The notes: generated by a model not told the origin, from the sequence alone. DNA of 64,000 nt from Acidobacteriota bacterium (GCA_018268915.1 JAFDVQ010000001.1:496001-560000), one strand, 5' to 3'. Positions 8,534 to 20,384 are shown, numbered from the stretch's first letter. Made by a program: numbers and translations.

Positions 8534-8552
8534 TATATCGTAACACGATATA
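8534..8552. promoter_or_regulatory. Perfect 8-3-8 palindrome, likely MarR operator
   Basis: TATATCGT-AAC-ACGATATA lies immediately upstream of the MarR start. It sits about 90 bp upstream of the fucosidase start on the other strand, so both genes could be controlled. Confidence 0.7.
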
Positions 8553-8637
8553 CATGCAGCGGGGAAGCCGAAGGATTGCTGCCGTTTCTGGTCGCGTAAA
8601 CTGTTGTTACTCAATTCATGCGAGACGGGAGTTTGCG

Positions 8638-10008
8638 ATGAAACAGGCAAGAATGACCAGGTTCCTATTGCTTTTGATTGCAATCGCAGGCTGCATCTCC
8701 GCGGGAGCACAAGACGCTGCGGGCGACATTCGCCCTGCGCCGTACCAGGTAGCATGGCAGGATCTTGAGTTTGGCGTCATCATTCACTTCTCCACCAATA
8801 CGTTCCTCAATCAGGAATGGGGCGATGGTACAGCCAATCCATCCGCATTCAATCCGACGCAATTCGACCCTGAGCAGTGGATGAAGGCAATCCAGGGATC
8901 CGGCGCAAAGTACGTAGTTCTCGTGGCAAAGCACCATGACGGCTTTTGTCTCTGGCCAACGGAGCAAACGAGTTATAGCGTGAAAAGCAGTCCGTGGAAG
9001 GGCGGAAAAGGCGATGTGGTGGGGGAAGTTGCTCGCGCCGCTCGGAAATACGGGCTGAAGTTCGGCGTCTATCTTTCGCCTTGGGACCGCCACGAGCCGA
9101 AGTACAAGGACTCCGCAGAGTACGACAAGTACTACAACGCAGAGTTGGAAGAACTCGCCACGCGATACGGCGATCTCGTCGAGTTCTGGTTAGACGGCGC
9201 CGGCAGCGCGGGCCACATCTACAACTTTCCCAAGATCATCGAAACGCTCCGCACCTATCAACCGAACGCAATCGTTTTCGCGGACACCGGCCTGTTCGAA
9301 TATGGCGATGCTCGCTGGGTAGGCAATGAAGCCGGAATCGTCGACTACGAAAACTGGAACGTGATCGATCGGCATGGATACCGCCGCTGGCGTCCGGTTG
9401 AGGCCGATACTCCCTTGCGGGATAAGCACTGGTTCTGGCACCCGAACGATGAGGCATCGCTCAAAGGCCTTGACACGTTGTTGGATACATACGACAAGAC
9501 GGTGGGCCGTGGCGCGCAACTGATGCTGGGCCTCGCCCCGGACAATCGAGGACTGTTGCCCGATTCCGATGTGAAGAGGCTCGAGGAATTCGGAGCCGCA
9601 TTGAAGAATCGCGCGAAGGGCAACCTTTCGCTACACCACTTTGCCGGTCCTGCAGAGTTCAACGATGCGCTGGATGGAGATTCGGACACATTCTGGTCAG
9701 CACCAGCCGATTCGCATCACGGCGAGATCGAAGTGCAATTCGATCATCCCGTCACTTTCGATCATACGGTCACGATGGAGTGGCTCAACGAAGGCCAGCA
9801 TGTGCAAAAGTACGCGATCGAAATTTGGAGCGAACCCGACCAGAAATGGAAGGCCATCGCGGACGGACAGGCCATTGGTCACAAAAAAACTGATACATTC
9901 CCACCAGTTACCGCCAAGCGCGTACGCTTGCACATCCTCTCAAGTACGGAACCGGCAAGGATACGTGAGTTTCAGCTTTACAGCTGGGGAGCTGTGACTT
10001 CGCACTAA
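8638..10008 (+). CDS. GH29 alpha-L-fucosidase with C-terminal discoidin-like domain
   Basis: 456 residues from ATG 8638, chosen because it is preceded by GGGAG and opens a signal peptide (MKQARMTRFLLLLIAIAGC...GAQ). Upstream in-frame ATGs would run through the MarR operator. Catalytic-domain landmarks are FGVIIHFSTNTF (about 45-56), AKHHDGFCLW (97-106) and FWLDGAGS with nucleophile Asp186. Residues about 335-455 resemble an F5/8-type (CBM32-like) carbohydrate-binding domain, with FNDALDGDSDTFW at its start. It differs from the GH29 at 1590 in length and in this extra domain. Confidence 0.92.
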   Translation: MKQARMTRFLLLLIAIAGCISAGAQDAAGDIRPAPYQVAWQDLEFGVIIHFSTNTFLNQEWGDGTANPSAFNPTQFDPEQWMKAIQGSGAKYVVLVAKHHDGFCLWPTEQTSYSVKSSPWKGGKGDVVGEVARAARKYGLKFGVYLSPWDRHEPKYKDSAEYDKYYNAELEELATRYGDLVEFWLDGAGSAGHIYNFPKIIETLRTYQPNAIVFADTGLFEYGDARWVGNEAGIVDYENWNVIDRHGYRRWRPVEADTPLRDKHWFWHPNDEASLKGLDTLLDTYDKTVGRGAQLMLGLAPDNRGLLPDSDVKRLEEFGAALKNRAKGNLSLHHFAGPAEFNDALDGDSDTFWSAPADSHHGEIEVQFDHPVTFDHTVTMEWLNEGQHVQKYAIEIWSEPDQKWKAIADGQAIGHKKTDTFPPVTAKRVRLHILSSTEPARIREFQLYSWGAVTSH

Positions 10009-10035
10009 AGCACACAAAAGCACGTCTATCGAAAT

Positions 10036-10779
10036 CTAGCGACGGATGTCCATCTCCGCATCCAACGCTGTTGCCCCTGCTGCTGCTCTGAAGGCTCGAA
10101 CATCATCTTCCAGAACAAGGTAGGTTCTGCGCCCATACCGGTCTGAACCCATCTGCGCAGACTCTCCAGAACTTTTGCTCAAGGAGGAATGAACCTCGGC
10201 AACGCCGGTCCTGAGAGTCAAGGCGCGCACATTCGAGGGCCGGATTCCTCCCCCCGCCATGATCGAAATACGTCCTCTCGCAGCCTTATGCAGTTGTGCA
10301 AGCCTATCCATTCCCTCAAGGGCGTCCGCAGCGCCTCCCGAAGTAAGAATGCGATCTGCTCCCGCAGAGATGACATCTTCGAGGGAACGCCCCAGGTCGC
10401 TACAAAGATCAAATGCGCGGTGAAAGGTCACGCCGAGAGGGCGCGCGAACTCAACCAGTCTTCTTGTGCGCTCGATGTCGATTTCGCCGTCTTCCTTCAG
10501 TATCCCAAAGACGACGCCATCCACCTTCCGTGTCTTGGCTTCTTCAATGTCGCGCGCCATCACGTCGAGTTCTGTGTCGGAGTAGATAAAGTCGCCGCCG
10601 CGCGGCCGGATGATGACGAAAACATCGATATCGATTGCGTCACGCACAGCGCTGATCAATCCGGCGCTTGGGGTTATGCCATCCTCACTCAACGCGCTAC
10701 AGAGCTCAACCCTATTGGCTCCGCCTCGTGCAGCTGCAATTGCGGACTGGACGGAATCGATGCAGATCTCAACGTTCAT
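10036..10779 (-). CDS. cutC: CutC family protein
   Basis: 247 residues forming the CutC TIM barrel: N-terminal VEICIDSVQSAIAAARGGANR, the RPRGGDFIYSD segment near 58-68, VTFHRAFDLCSD near 125-136, and ISIMAGGGIRPSNVRAL near 175-191. CutC was linked to copper handling in older work, but its biochemical role is unsettled. It is cytosolic and convergent with the fucosidase. Length is normal for the family. Confidence 0.92.
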   Translation of the reverse strand: MNVEICIDSVQSAIAAARGGANRVELCSALSEDGITPSAGLISAVRDAIDIDVFVIIRPRGGDFIYSDTELDVMARDIEEAKTRKVDGVVFGILKEDGEIDIERTRRLVEFARPLGVTFHRAFDLCSDLGRSLEDVISAGADRILTSGGAADALEGMDRLAQLHKAARGRISIMAGGGIRPSNVRALTLRTGVAEVHSSLSKSSGESAQMGSDRYGRRTYLVLEDDVRAFRAAAGATALDAEMDIRR

Positions 10780-10831
10780 GACTCAAGTGTACGTGCCGCC
10801 GCAGAAATATAATTAAGCTGTAAGAAGGCAA

Positions 10832-10861
10832 GAGGCGAACCATTGTGCAACGATTCGCCTC
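10832..10861 (-). terminator. Hairpin after the glycine-zipper lipoprotein
   Basis: An 8-bp perfect stem (10832-10839 with 10854-10861), 20 bp past the stop, is followed on the minus strand by TTGCCTTCTT. Confidence 0.6.
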
Positions 10862-10880
10862 ACAATTACCACTCGCAGAC

Positions 10881-11660
10881 TTAACGCTGCTGTAACTCTG
10901 GATCGCCGCGGTGCTTCTCTGTAATGCGTACAGAGTGATCGAGCTTGAACGTTAGAACGGTCTCAGCTGGCAGCACAATCGGCTTGTTCCCGGTGAACGC
11001 AGTGCCTGCAGTCCCTGCGCCGCCGCCCGCAAGCGCGCCGATGGCTGCACCTTTGCCGCCGCCGGCAAGTCCGCCAATCAGAGCGCCCAGCCCAGCCCCG
11101 CCGCCGATCATCGTTGCCGAGCGCTTGCCCTTGCCCTGCTGTGCCTGTGAAATCGACGCAGTCTCAACGGGATATGAACCCCAGCGAGAAGTGACGCGAT
11201 CGAGCTTTACGACGAGAGCCGCGCCGCCCTTGAACCTGCCAAGGGCTTTGGCGTCTACAACCGTGCCTTCCGCGCGTGCACCTTTGGCAATAACAACTTC
11301 GCCACCCTTTGTCACGTCGTCCGCAACCGTCGCCGTGAAGCTATCGCCCGCATGCGAGATATTCGACCCCAAGTCAGTGTCAAGCCGTACCCGAATGCTG
11401 GTTCCTTCCGGCAGATTTACAACCGCCGGAGGCGGCGGAGGTGCCGGCGCTGAAGCCTGACTTGCAGGCGCGCCGGGCTGGCCGGCTGCAGGCTGACCCG
11501 CTGCGGGAGCGGTGCTGTCGGGCGAGGCGGGCTGAGTCGCAGTAGGCTGAGAAGTGGTGGCCTGGTTCTGAGGTGTGGTGTTGGATTTGCAGCCGGCAAC
11601 CGATAGTGTCAAAGCAAGCGCGGCTGAAGCGAAGAGTGCGGTACGGAGATGGAAGTTCAT
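10881..11660 (-). CDS. Lipoprotein with Pro/Ala/Gln linker and glycine-zipper segment
   Basis: 259 residues from ATG 11660, chosen for its AAGGAG-type binding site and the lipobox SVAGC (Cys24). Any longer in-frame start would overlap the GH92 gene. A low-complexity Pro/Ala/Gln/Thr linker (about 27-90) is followed by a beta-rich domain beginning LPEGTSIRVRLDTDLGS and then a glycine-zipper stretch (GGGAGLGALIGGLAGGGKG and on) before a final strand. Glycine zippers suggest membrane association or oligomerisation. The architecture recurs in acidobacteria; function unknown. Confidence 0.85.
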   Translation of the reverse strand: MNFHLRTALFASAALALTLSVAGCKSNTTPQNQATTSQPTATQPASPDSTAPAAGQPAAGQPGAPASQASAPAPPPPPAVVNLPEGTSIRVRLDTDLGSNISHAGDSFTATVADDVTKGGEVVIAKGARAEGTVVDAKALGRFKGGAALVVKLDRVTSRWGSYPVETASISQAQQGKGKRSATMIGGGAGLGALIGGLAGGGKGAAIGALAGGGAGTAGTAFTGNKPIVLPAETVLTFKLDHSVRITEKHRGDPELQQR

Positions 11661-11805
11661 AGTGCAGACTCCTTTTTCCTTGCAGGGGATTCTCGGAACA
11701 GAGGGATTGGCAACAAGCACTTCAAAATTCCACGGAACGATAATACTCCCCCGCGAAGAAGGGGAAAACAACAGCAAGGTTAGACATATCAGATTGGTTG
11801 AACCC

Positions 11806-14028
11806 TCAGTGCAAGTAATCCTCCGGTCTCGTAGCAAGCGAATCCGGCGGGAACGTTGCCGGATCCGCACCAAGTGCACGATTCGGCGTGTCGCTCATGT
11901 CGATCTCTAGAGTTCCGCCATTTGAAATATCCGCATGCCTAAACCACACCTGGTTCAAAGGATTGCCGTTCAACTTGATGCTCTGAACATACTTGTTTTC
12001 GCGCGAAGTATTGTGCGCCACGATCACAAAATCCTTGCCATTCTTAAGATGGATCGTAGCCTTCTCGAAAATTGGGCTGCCCACGTCATACGTAGGAATC
12101 CCCGGCGTCTCGGGGTAGAAGCCTAGCATTGAAAAGACCACAAATGCGCTCATTCCTCCGCCGTCTTCGTCGCCCGGGATGCCGTGGATTGTGTCGGGGA
12201 AGAATGCATCGAGCAGCATTCGTACGCGCTTCTGCGTCTTCCATGGCGCGCCTAGGCGGTTATAGATGTAAGGAATGGCGAAGCTCGGCTCGTTACCCAT
12301 CGAAAATTGCCCAACCATTGAGGTCGAGTCGGGAAATTTCGCCTGAAACTCATATTTCGATCGATCCAGCGGTTCACGGAATAGCCGATCGAGGTTCGCC
12401 TCAGCCTTTTCTGTGCCTCCCATCAGTGTGAAGAGGCCGCTGAAATCCTGCGGGACATCCCATGTATAGGTGTAGCCGTTGTTTTCATCGTAGTAATCGC
12501 GCCCGCCCATGCCTCCGCCGAATTTTGGATCGAGCGGCTCGATCCATTTGCCCTCGGCATCCTTGGGCCACATCAATGCTTTGTCTGCGCGGAAGAGATT
12601 CCTGTAATTCGCAGCGCGGCCCAGAAATAGCTTTTCGTCCTCTGGCTTATTTAGCGCGCGAGCGAGTTGTGCGATCTCCCAGTCATCCAGACTGTTCTCG
12701 AGCGTGACCGGAACGGGCTGACGTTTCTCAAACGGATGGACATTCGAGTCTGTCTCCTTTTCTCCCGGTCGCAAAGCCGGCATATATCCGTGTGCGTTGT
12801 AGAAGTCATCCAATGGCCCCTTCGGACCCAACCGCCACGGAAGCAGTGTGTCATCTAGCGATCGCTTGCGGATTCCCTCGTACGCAGTTGGGAGATCAAA
12901 GTTGCGCACACCCTTGAACCACGCATCTGCAAACCACGGGGCAGAGTGATTGCCGTTCATGCATGCATTGTTTCCCTGTGCCAGCGCGAAGGTAGGCATG
13001 ATCCCCGACTGCTGGTACATGCGAATGTAAGACTGAATCTTGTCCGCCTGCATATCCGGATTGAGCAGTGTCTGCAGCGGCTCCAAAGCACGAAAGGTAT
13101 CCCAAAGCCAATTGTCGACATAGAACGGCCTCAGATCCCGATGCACCTTGTGGTCGAACCCGCTGTAGTACTGCCCGTCTTCGCTGATGTTGACCATCCG
13201 CTCAAAGCAGCGATAGAGCGCCGTGTAAAACACCTTGCGTTGCGCTTCGGTGCCACCCTCGACGGCGATTCGTCCCAACGTCTCATTCCACCGAGCCTTA
13301 GCGGCGTCCTTTACTTGATTGAAACCCCACTCCGGAATTTCGCGTCGTAAATTCTTTTCGGCCTGTTCGACACTGATAAAGGAAACACCATAACGAAACT
13401 CGAGTCTCTTCTCGTCCGAGATCACCACAAGTCGGCTCTTCTTGCCGGCAATCTCGACCTTTGTTTGCACCGGCGCGCTGAACTCTCCGTAAAAATATGC
13501 GGTCAGCCCATCCACCGATTCTTGGCCCGTCACCGCACCCGCATTTGCGGACCGAAGATTCCCATCCTGACGATTCGCGAGAACGACGGACGCGTGTCCT
13601 TTGGGAAATTCGAAGCGGAAGTACCCGCATCGCTCCGTAGGCGTGAACTCGGTGCGGAGCAGGGAATCGTCGAATCGCACGGCGTAGTAATAAGGAGTCG
13701 TGATTTCCTGGTCGTAGGCCGCAGCAGTGCCGTCTCCCGGCATGATGGAGAATAGCTCCGGCTGCCGATGCGAACTGATCGTAAGCGGGAATGATTCGAT
13801 GCGATCTTCCATCGCATCCTCGCGCATGGGATAAACCCGTACCATGCTGTTGGGCAGGTAGACCGTAGGCCGCGTTGGAACCAGCAAAATTCCGACGTTG
13901 CCGATCGTCGGATCAACATACTCCACTTGTGCATGCGCCGGAACAGCCATCAGCGAGGAGAAGGATAAGAAAAAGACTGCAGTTAAGATGAAGAATCGCC
14001 GCTCGTAGTGTTGTGCTGAAAGAAACAA
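11806..14028 (-). CDS. GH92 exo-alpha-mannosidase, secreted
   Basis: 740 residues with a signal peptide (about 1-34, ending AHA-Q). The N-terminal beta-sandwich opens VEYVDPTIGN and the C-terminal (alpha/alpha)6 domain carries the GH92 signatures DNWLWDTFRAL, GNEPSFAIPYIYN and GIPGDEDGGGMSAFVVFSMLGFYP, the last holding the acidic residues of the calcium-dependent active site. GH92 enzymes remove terminal alpha-mannose, mostly alpha-1,2. Together with the GH29 enzymes this suggests trimming of complex glycans of eukaryotic or microbial cell walls. Confidence 0.93.
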   Translation of the reverse strand: MFLSAQHYERRFFILTAVFFLSFSSLMAVPAHAQVEYVDPTIGNVGILLVPTRPTVYLPNSMVRVYPMREDAMEDRIESFPLTISSHRQPELFSIMPGDGTAAAYDQEITTPYYYAVRFDDSLLRTEFTPTERCGYFRFEFPKGHASVVLANRQDGNLRSANAGAVTGQESVDGLTAYFYGEFSAPVQTKVEIAGKKSRLVVISDEKRLEFRYGVSFISVEQAEKNLRREIPEWGFNQVKDAAKARWNETLGRIAVEGGTEAQRKVFYTALYRCFERMVNISEDGQYYSGFDHKVHRDLRPFYVDNWLWDTFRALEPLQTLLNPDMQADKIQSYIRMYQQSGIMPTFALAQGNNACMNGNHSAPWFADAWFKGVRNFDLPTAYEGIRKRSLDDTLLPWRLGPKGPLDDFYNAHGYMPALRPGEKETDSNVHPFEKRQPVPVTLENSLDDWEIAQLARALNKPEDEKLFLGRAANYRNLFRADKALMWPKDAEGKWIEPLDPKFGGGMGGRDYYDENNGYTYTWDVPQDFSGLFTLMGGTEKAEANLDRLFREPLDRSKYEFQAKFPDSTSMVGQFSMGNEPSFAIPYIYNRLGAPWKTQKRVRMLLDAFFPDTIHGIPGDEDGGGMSAFVVFSMLGFYPETPGIPTYDVGSPIFEKATIHLKNGKDFVIVAHNTSRENKYVQSIKLNGNPLNQVWFRHADISNGGTLEIDMSDTPNRALGADPATFPPDSLATRPEDYLH

Positions 14029-14138
14029 CAGTCACCTTCCGTTGGTAGTGTCAAACGAATGATATAGCGGCTCTTTCTCGATCGTCTCAAACGAATCCGC
14101 ACAGATCGGTACGATCAGCAATCCTGGCTTCACATGGA

Positions 14139-14169
14139 AATGCCCCTCTGGGTCCATCGGAGGGGCATT
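14139..14169 (-). terminator. Hairpin after gyrB
   Basis: A perfect 10-bp stem (14139-14148 with 14160-14169) with an 11-nt loop, about 45 bp past the gyrB stop. It is followed on the minus strand only by a short TTTCC tract. Confidence 0.55.
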
Positions 14170-14213
14170 CGTACTTCGCTTATCGTTCTTTGTTCATCAT
14201 CATCTTTCTCTGG

Positions 14214-17160
<2,947 letters not shown>

Positions 17161-17322
17161 ATGAAACTCGCTTTTCGCGTTCTTGTGCTCTCAGTTGTTG
17201 TTGCCGGTGCCGCCGCAGCATCCGTGTCTTCTAATCCAAAGCACATGGTTCCAAGCCACCAGTCGGCGACCGCCGGACTCCCGATCCCTCTTTGCGGACC
17301 TGGAATCTGCCCCAACAAGTAG
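17161..17322 (+). CDS. Secreted 53-residue peptide with a C-terminal Cys pair
   Basis: The reading frame has a good ribosome binding site (AAGGGG, 9 nt upstream). It encodes a canonical Sec signal peptide (MKLAFRVLVLSVVVAGAAAAS, about 22 residues) followed by a roughly 30-residue mature part ending PIPLCGPGICPNK. Two cysteines spaced CGPGIC could form a disulfide or bind metal. The next gene, about 115 bp downstream on the same strand, is a seven-helix membrane protein. A secreted signal, toxin-like or structural role is possible; none is shown by sequence. Below usual gene-finder cut-offs. Confidence 0.6.
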   Translation: MKLAFRVLVLSVVVAGAAAASVSSNPKHMVPSHQSATAGLPIPLCGPGICPNK

Positions 17323-17436
17323 GCACTTGGCTCTCTCGGTAGCACCAAAGTGCTACACGGGAAATCTCTGTTTTCATTTGATATAGAAGGCACCCCAGTC
17401 TATCCTGATAAGACCCGCAGGATAGAAAGGTCCTTC

Positions 17437-18306
17437 ATGTCTGTGAGTTTCTGGATGTCGACGATGGGCGTGGCAGAATTCCTGCTCTGGTCGACGCTGG
17501 CTTTCGTCTTCTGGAAGAAGGGCCTGAAAAAGCGCTTCCGGGCTCTAAATCTTTATTTCCTGCTCCGGGTTTCGTCGTTGCCCATTTTGCTTGCACTGCT
17601 TCTCATTCAGCAGCAGCCATGGGGGCACCAGTATTATCCGTATTACTTCTTTGCTTCATGGGGCGTTTACATCGTAAGCGCCATATCACTTTTCTTCGTT
17701 ACGCTGGAGATCTTCCGCTCTGTTCTTTCCTCGTTTTCTGGACTGATGCGACTCGGAACAATTGTTTTCCGATGGGTTGCACTCGTCTCCGCTTTGGCAA
17801 GTCTTACGTCGATCTCCTATGAGCATCGCACCTTGGCGCTGTTGCCCGATTTTGCATTGGCGCTAATGCGTTCTGTCAGCATCCTCGAACTCTGCCTTCT
17901 AGCGTTTTTGTGCCTTTGCATTAATGCATTGCAGCTCTCATTTCGGGATTTGGCATGCGGCCTAGGGCTCGGCTTTGGCCTGATGTCGGCCAACGATCTG
18001 ATCTTCTCCGCGCTGATTCCATCGAGTGATCCTCTGGACTCTCCCAAACAGCGCGCATACCAGATCATCACCCTGCTCATTGTCGGGTGCTGGACCGCTT
18101 ACCTGGCGATGCCGGAACGGATTCGTAAGCCGGTTGTGATGCCTGCAAGCTCGACGATCTACCGCTGGAATGAGATCGCCTCGGCTCTCGGTCACGGAAC
18201 CAAGGTTGCTGTGCGGCAGCCTGCAAACGGCTTCTTCCTTACTGACGTGGAACGTGTGGTCGAGAAAGTTCTTACTCGAAACCTGCAGGGCGAATCGAAA
18301 TCCTGA
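17437..18306 (+). CDS. Seven-helix membrane protein of unknown function
   Basis: 289 residues from ATG 17437, chosen over an upstream ATG because of the GAAAGG binding site and because helix 1 begins just after. About seven hydrophobic segments span residues 10-240: FLLWSTLAFVFW first, and a late IITLLIVGCWTAYLAM. They are followed by a cytosolic tail of about 55 residues with no kinase or phosphatase motif. The topology resembles sensor-like 7TM proteins, but no known family is recognised. It follows the small secreted peptide and ends in an intrinsic terminator. Confidence 0.8.
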   Translation: MSVSFWMSTMGVAEFLLWSTLAFVFWKKGLKKRFRALNLYFLLRVSSLPILLALLLIQQQPWGHQYYPYYFFASWGVYIVSAISLFFVTLEIFRSVLSSFSGLMRLGTIVFRWVALVSALASLTSISYEHRTLALLPDFALALMRSVSILELCLLAFLCLCINALQLSFRDLACGLGLGFGLMSANDLIFSALIPSSDPLDSPKQRAYQIITLLIVGCWTAYLAMPERIRKPVVMPASSTIYRWNEIASALGHGTKVAVRQPANGFFLTDVERVVEKVLTRNLQGESKS

Positions 18307-18332
18307 ACCAAACGCTTCTATGATCTGAATCC

Positions 18333-18368
18333 GTGCCGAATCTGACTAGAGGTTCGGCACTTTTATTT
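18333..18368 (+). terminator. Intrinsic terminator of the 7TM gene
   Basis: GTGCCGAA (18333-18340) pairs with TTCGGCAC (18353-18360), followed by TTTTATTT. It lies 27 bp past the stop and shows that the GTG at 18333 is not a start codon of the next gene. Confidence 0.85.
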
Positions 18369-18395
18369 CGGCTGCAAATCTTTTTGACCTGCGGC

Positions 18396-18411
18396 TATAA
18401 TGAATTTTCGA
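18396..18411 (+). promoter_or_regulatory. Consensus -10 giving a leaderless start
   Basis: A perfect TATAAT at 18396-18401 ends 9 bp before the ATG at 18411. Transcription would begin at or within about three bases of the start codon, and no ribosome binding site is present. The -35 is poor. Confidence 0.45.
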
Positions 18412-19061
18412 TGGGCCCCCACTCCTCCCGCCATCAATGCCTGATCTACGAAGGAGCTCCTTCGCGCCAAATCCCCGCGGTCGCCTCCGCCCTGAGCGAG
18501 AAACTGAAAACGAATCACCGCTGTCTTTACCTCAACAGCAGGCCAATGATTGCCGGAATGAAGTCACATCTGGCGGCGAATGGGTTGGATGTGGAACAGG
18601 AGATTGCCAGCGGCAATCTCGTCCTGTCGTCTGAACAGACTCATCTTGTGGGGAATTGGGAATTTGATGTTCCCGGTATGTTGGGGACTCTTGAACGTGC
18701 CCTGCGGCACGCCTTGAATGACGGCTATCAGGGGCTCTGGGCCACTGGAGACATGACCTGGGAATTCGGCCCCTCAAAGGACCTGACCAAGCTCCTTGAG
18801 TACGAGTGGCGGCTCGAAGAGTTCATGCGTCAGCACCCAGAGATGTCTGGCATTTGCCAGTATCATGCGGACACTCTGCCGCGTGAAGTGCTGCAGAAAG
18901 GACTGCGGACTCACAGTCACCTGTTTGTAAACGAAACTCTAACCATGGTGAATCCGCACTTCCTGGATCGAACATCCCATTTACAGACAGAGGATGGCGT
19001 GGTCGAACTGGACCGATACATCACCGGAATGCTCAGCCGTCAGTCAGTCAACGAAGCCTAG
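18411..19061 (+). CDS. MEDS-domain (DcmR-like sensory) protein
   Basis: 216 residues starting at ATG 18411; the longer frame would begin inside the terminator of the preceding gene. Nearly all of the protein is a MEDS domain: SRHQCLIYEGAPSRQIPAVA at the start, a KTNHRCLYLNSRP strand, a GYQGLWATGDMTWEFG core around 105-120 and SGICQYHADTLP around 145-156. MEDS domains are RecA-like, often fused to DNA-binding or histidine-kinase domains and thought to sense hydrocarbon or one-carbon derivatives. Here the domain stands alone, so any partner must be elsewhere. Confidence 0.85.
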   Translation: MGPHSSRHQCLIYEGAPSRQIPAVASALSEKLKTNHRCLYLNSRPMIAGMKSHLAANGLDVEQEIASGNLVLSSEQTHLVGNWEFDVPGMLGTLERALRHALNDGYQGLWATGDMTWEFGPSKDLTKLLEYEWRLEEFMRQHPEMSGICQYHADTLPREVLQKGLRTHSHLFVNETLTMVNPHFLDRTSHLQTEDGVVELDRYITGMLSRQSVNEA

Positions 19062-19123
19062 CCCTGAACTAAGCTGCGCCTGTACCGATCTATACTGCCA
19101 TAGAATCGAACGAATCCTCGCAC

Positions 19124-20260
19124 ATGTCTTTCGACGTGATCATCCTAGGCCTGGGTGCTATGGGCAGCGCAGCAGCTCACCAAATCGCGCGCCGAGGGCA
19201 TCGAGTGCTCGGGATCGACCAATTCACGCCACCTCACGACAGGGGCTCCTCGCATGGCGGCTCACGCATCATTCGCCAGGCATATTTTGAAGGAGCCGAT
19301 TACATTCCACTCGTTCTTCGTGCCTACGAACTTTGGCATGACCTCGAGTGCGAGACTAGTACGAAGCTCATCCACACTACCGGGGGGCTTGTAATCGGCG
19401 GCGAAGATGGCGAATTGGTGCGACGCACCGTCGCGTCAGCCCGAAAGCACGACATACCGATTGAGGTGCTCGGATCAGCCGAGTTGGTCAAGCGTTTTCC
19501 CCCGTTTAGACCTTTGCCTGGCGATGTTGGGGTTCTGGAGCATCTTGCCGGATACCTGATCCCCGAAGATTGCATTCGCGCACAACTTGGATCGGCGATG
19601 CATGCTGGAGCCGAATTGCATTTCGGAGAAGAGGCTCTTTCCTGGTTTGCGGACCGAGATCACGTCGAGGTCCGGACGCGGCAAGGTGTGTACGTGGGCA
19701 AGCGCCTGATAATCACCGCAGGTCCGTGGGCTAGCCAGGTTCTTGGCTCGAGTTTTCCGCTCCGCGTCACTCGCCAAATCACGGCATGGATCCAGCCAAA
19801 AGGCGGCGTCGAGCGATTTCTTCCCGGACGATTCCCGATATTCATTTCCGAGGATGCCGCAGGTGGACACGCATCGTATGGATTCCCGGCGATCGACGGC
19901 TTAGAAGGCGGCATCAAGGTCGCGATCCACGGCAGTCAAGTGGAATGCACTCCGGAGAGTGTCGATCGTGCAATTCACGAAAGTGATGTCGAGAAGGTCA
20001 TCGCCGCGCTTAGGCGGCGAATCCCCTCAATTGACGGGAAACTGATTCGGGCAAGTACATGCCTCTACACAATGACTCCGGATGAGCACTTCATCATCGG
20101 ATCCCACCCGCACTCTCCATTCTGTACGGTTGCCAGCGGTTTCTCCGGACACGGCTTCAAATTCGCTCCGGTTGTTGGCGCGATCTTGGCAGATATTGCC
20201 TTGGTGGGTGCAACAGACCTGCCAATTACGATGTTTGCTCCATCCCGTTTCTCAGCCTGA
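19124..20260 (+). CDS. FAD-dependent monomeric sarcosine oxidase / N-methyltryptophan oxidase-like
   Basis: 378 residues, cytosolic. An N-terminal Rossmann dinucleotide motif DVIILGLGAMGSAAAHQIARRG (about 4-25) is followed by the family's SSHGGSRIIRQAYFE segment (42-56). The segment STCLYTMTPDEHFIIG keeps a cysteine (Cys313) matching the residue that carries covalent FAD in sarcosine oxidase. The reaction would be oxidative demethylation of an N-methyl amino acid with release of H2O2 and formaldehyde; the substrate is not deducible. No Shine-Dalgarno sequence is obvious. Confidence 0.9.
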   Translation: MSFDVIILGLGAMGSAAAHQIARRGHRVLGIDQFTPPHDRGSSHGGSRIIRQAYFEGADYIPLVLRAYELWHDLECETSTKLIHTTGGLVIGGEDGELVRRTVASARKHDIPIEVLGSAELVKRFPPFRPLPGDVGVLEHLAGYLIPEDCIRAQLGSAMHAGAELHFGEEALSWFADRDHVEVRTRQGVYVGKRLIITAGPWASQVLGSSFPLRVTRQITAWIQPKGGVERFLPGRFPIFISEDAAGGHASYGFPAIDGLEGGIKVAIHGSQVECTPESVDRAIHESDVEKVIAALRRRIPSIDGKLIRASTCLYTMTPDEHFIIGSHPHSPFCTVASGFSGHGFKFAPVVGAILADIALVGATDLPITMFAPSRFSA

Positions 20261-20384
20261 AGAATGCGCAAATGATCCAACCCGTATGCGCAATCGTATG
20301 CGCTCCTTGGACCAGGTGGATATCAGCAAACTCTACAACTTTCGAGCCTTTCAGCAGGGGTATTTCCCAGTTACATTGGAGTAG

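Noticed and set aside
18384..18401. TTGACC as -35 of the TATAAT at 18396
   Set aside because: Spacing is only 6 bp.
18333..18410. Longer N-terminus for the MEDS gene starting at GTG 18333
   Set aside because: The GTG is the first base triplet of a terminator stem; the TATAAT lies after it.
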